Shown here: in pieces, positions 5,147 to 5,703 of the stretch
How positions within the stretch are numbered: the first letter of the stretch is position 1
How the letters are laid out: every line of letters starts with the position of its first letter
Assembly (NCBI GenBank): GCA_002011415.1
Contig: MTNI01000029.1
Coordinates: forward strand, 4,895 to 10,597
Direction: 5' to 3'
Source of the DNA: Candidatus Acetothermia bacterium JdFR-47
GTDB taxonomy: Bacteria; Bipolaricaulota; Bipolaricaulia; Bipolaricaulales; Bipolaricaulaceae
DNA length: 5,703 nt
Program-made: the position numbers and the translations under genes
Notes under the pieces: generated by a model
Databases searched by the model: none
The model's input: only the letters and a program-made list of their open reading frames with translations
What the model was told of the DNA's origin: nothing

Positions 5147-5703
5147 GCCTCTCCCGGGCCCTGTGCGGTCCTCCTATTCCCATCCGCAGGCGCAACGGCC
5201 GCCTGGAGATCCTAGGGATTCCCCTCACTCCCCTTGACATATCCGGCTTCGTGGACGAGGTGGCAAGGCGCCTTAACGCCGGCCAGCGGGGGATCGTGCT
5301 CTTCACCCCTGACGCCTGGGCGACGAGCCGGGCCATCCTGGATGACTCTCTGCTTCGACTCTACCGAGAGGCAGACCTTGTCACCTGCGATGGGGTGGGA
5401 CTGGCGCTCGCGGCGCGGGCATTTGGCCAGCCGGTACCCAGGGTGCCTGGGGCGGACCTCGCGTGGTCCCTGTGCGCCCGTGCTGCCCGAGAGGGTTGGG
5501 GCGTGTACCTCCTCGGGGGGCGTCCGGGGATCGCGGTCCGGGCCGCGGCCCGCCTGCAGGGGGCATTTCCCGGGATCAAGGTGGTGGGGGTCCAGCACGG
5601 GTACTTCCAAGGGGAAGGACCGGTGGCCGAAATAAGAAGGCTCCGTCCCGACATGCTCCTAGTGGGGATGGGGTTCCCGAGACAAGAGCGGTGGATCCTC
5701 TCC
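5143..5703 (+). CDS. WecG/TagA/CpsF family glycosyltransferase (GT26), N-terminal 187 residues
   Basis: GT26 enzymes transfer a sugar such as N-acetylmannosamine or its uronic acid from UDP to a polyprenyl-diphosphate-linked sugar at the cytoplasmic face of the membrane, in teichoic acid, enterobacterial common antigen or capsule synthesis. The 187 residues are open at the window end; the family is usually about 240-250, so roughly 60 C-terminal residues are missing. Seen in order: LEILGIPLTPLD at 21-32 (usual family start), FTPDAW at 54-59, ADLVTCDGVGL at 77-87 with the probable catalytic-base Asp83, RVPGADL at 100-106, VYLLGGRPGIA at 121-131, VVGVQHGYF at 147-155, and DMLLVGMGFPRQERWI at 170-185. 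The ATG overlaps the jag stop in an ATGA, which supports this start, although about 20 residues precede the core. The ribosome site (GGTGGG) is poor, so coupling to jag is likely. Donor, acceptor and polymer cannot be told, so no symbol is given. Confidence 0.93.
   Translation, partial: MSLSRALCGPPIPIRRRNGRLEILGIPLTPLDISGFVDEVARRLNAGQRGIVLFTPDAWATSRAILDDSLLRLYREADLVTCDGVGLALAARAFGQPVPRVPGADLAWSLCARAAREGWGVYLLGGRPGIAVRAAARLQGAFPGIKVVGVQHGYFQGEGPVAEIRRLRPDMLLVGMGFPRQERWILS

Overview
This is a GC-rich bacterial window, gene-dense with almost no spacer DNA. It splits into two divergent transcription units around a 71-bp intergenic region (3125-3195). The left unit, on the minus strand, runs ribE (riboflavin synthase) > ribBA (fused DHBP synthase/GTP cyclohydrolase II) > ribH (lumazine synthase) > hisS (histidyl-tRNA synthetase, cut by the window start). 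The right unit, on the plus strand, runs yidC (membrane insertase) > jag/khpB-like RNA-binding protein > a WecG/TagA/CpsF-family glycosyltransferase (cut by the window end).

The organism is probably a diderm bacterium, because the YidC homologue carries the long extracytoplasmic P1 domain (about 250 residues) typical of Gram-negative-type YidC and absent from the short Gram-positive versions. The GC-rich coding, extremely tight packing and cysteine-rich HisRS insert would fit a thermophilic or deep-branching lineage (Deinococcus-Thermus-like or a candidate phylum such as Bipolaricaulota). That placement is a guess; the sequence does not settle it.

The left unit supplies three of the usual riboflavin proteins. 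RibBA makes both precursors (the pyrimidine from GTP and DHBP from ribulose 5-phosphate), RibH condenses DHBP with the pyrimidine to lumazine, and RibE dismutates lumazine to riboflavin. The deaminase/reductase RibD is not in the window and cannot sit upstream, since yidC starts there on the other strand. There is no room for a classical FMN riboswitch. hisS is tied to ribH by a 4-nt ATGA overlap and has its own strong Shine-Dalgarno sequence.

The right unit keeps the widespread yidC-jag pair but not the usual rpmH-rnpA genes in front of it, and adds a cell-surface polysaccharide glycosyltransferase through another ATGA overlap. The Jag-like protein lacks the Jag_N domain, and its KH domain appears to have lost the GxxG loop while its R3H motif is intact.

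No mobile element, CRISPR array, tRNA/rRNA gene or convincing terminator was seen. No clearly new system is present. The most interesting points are the compact divergent promoter region with apparently near-leaderless first genes, the degenerate KH domain, and the unusual gene linkages.
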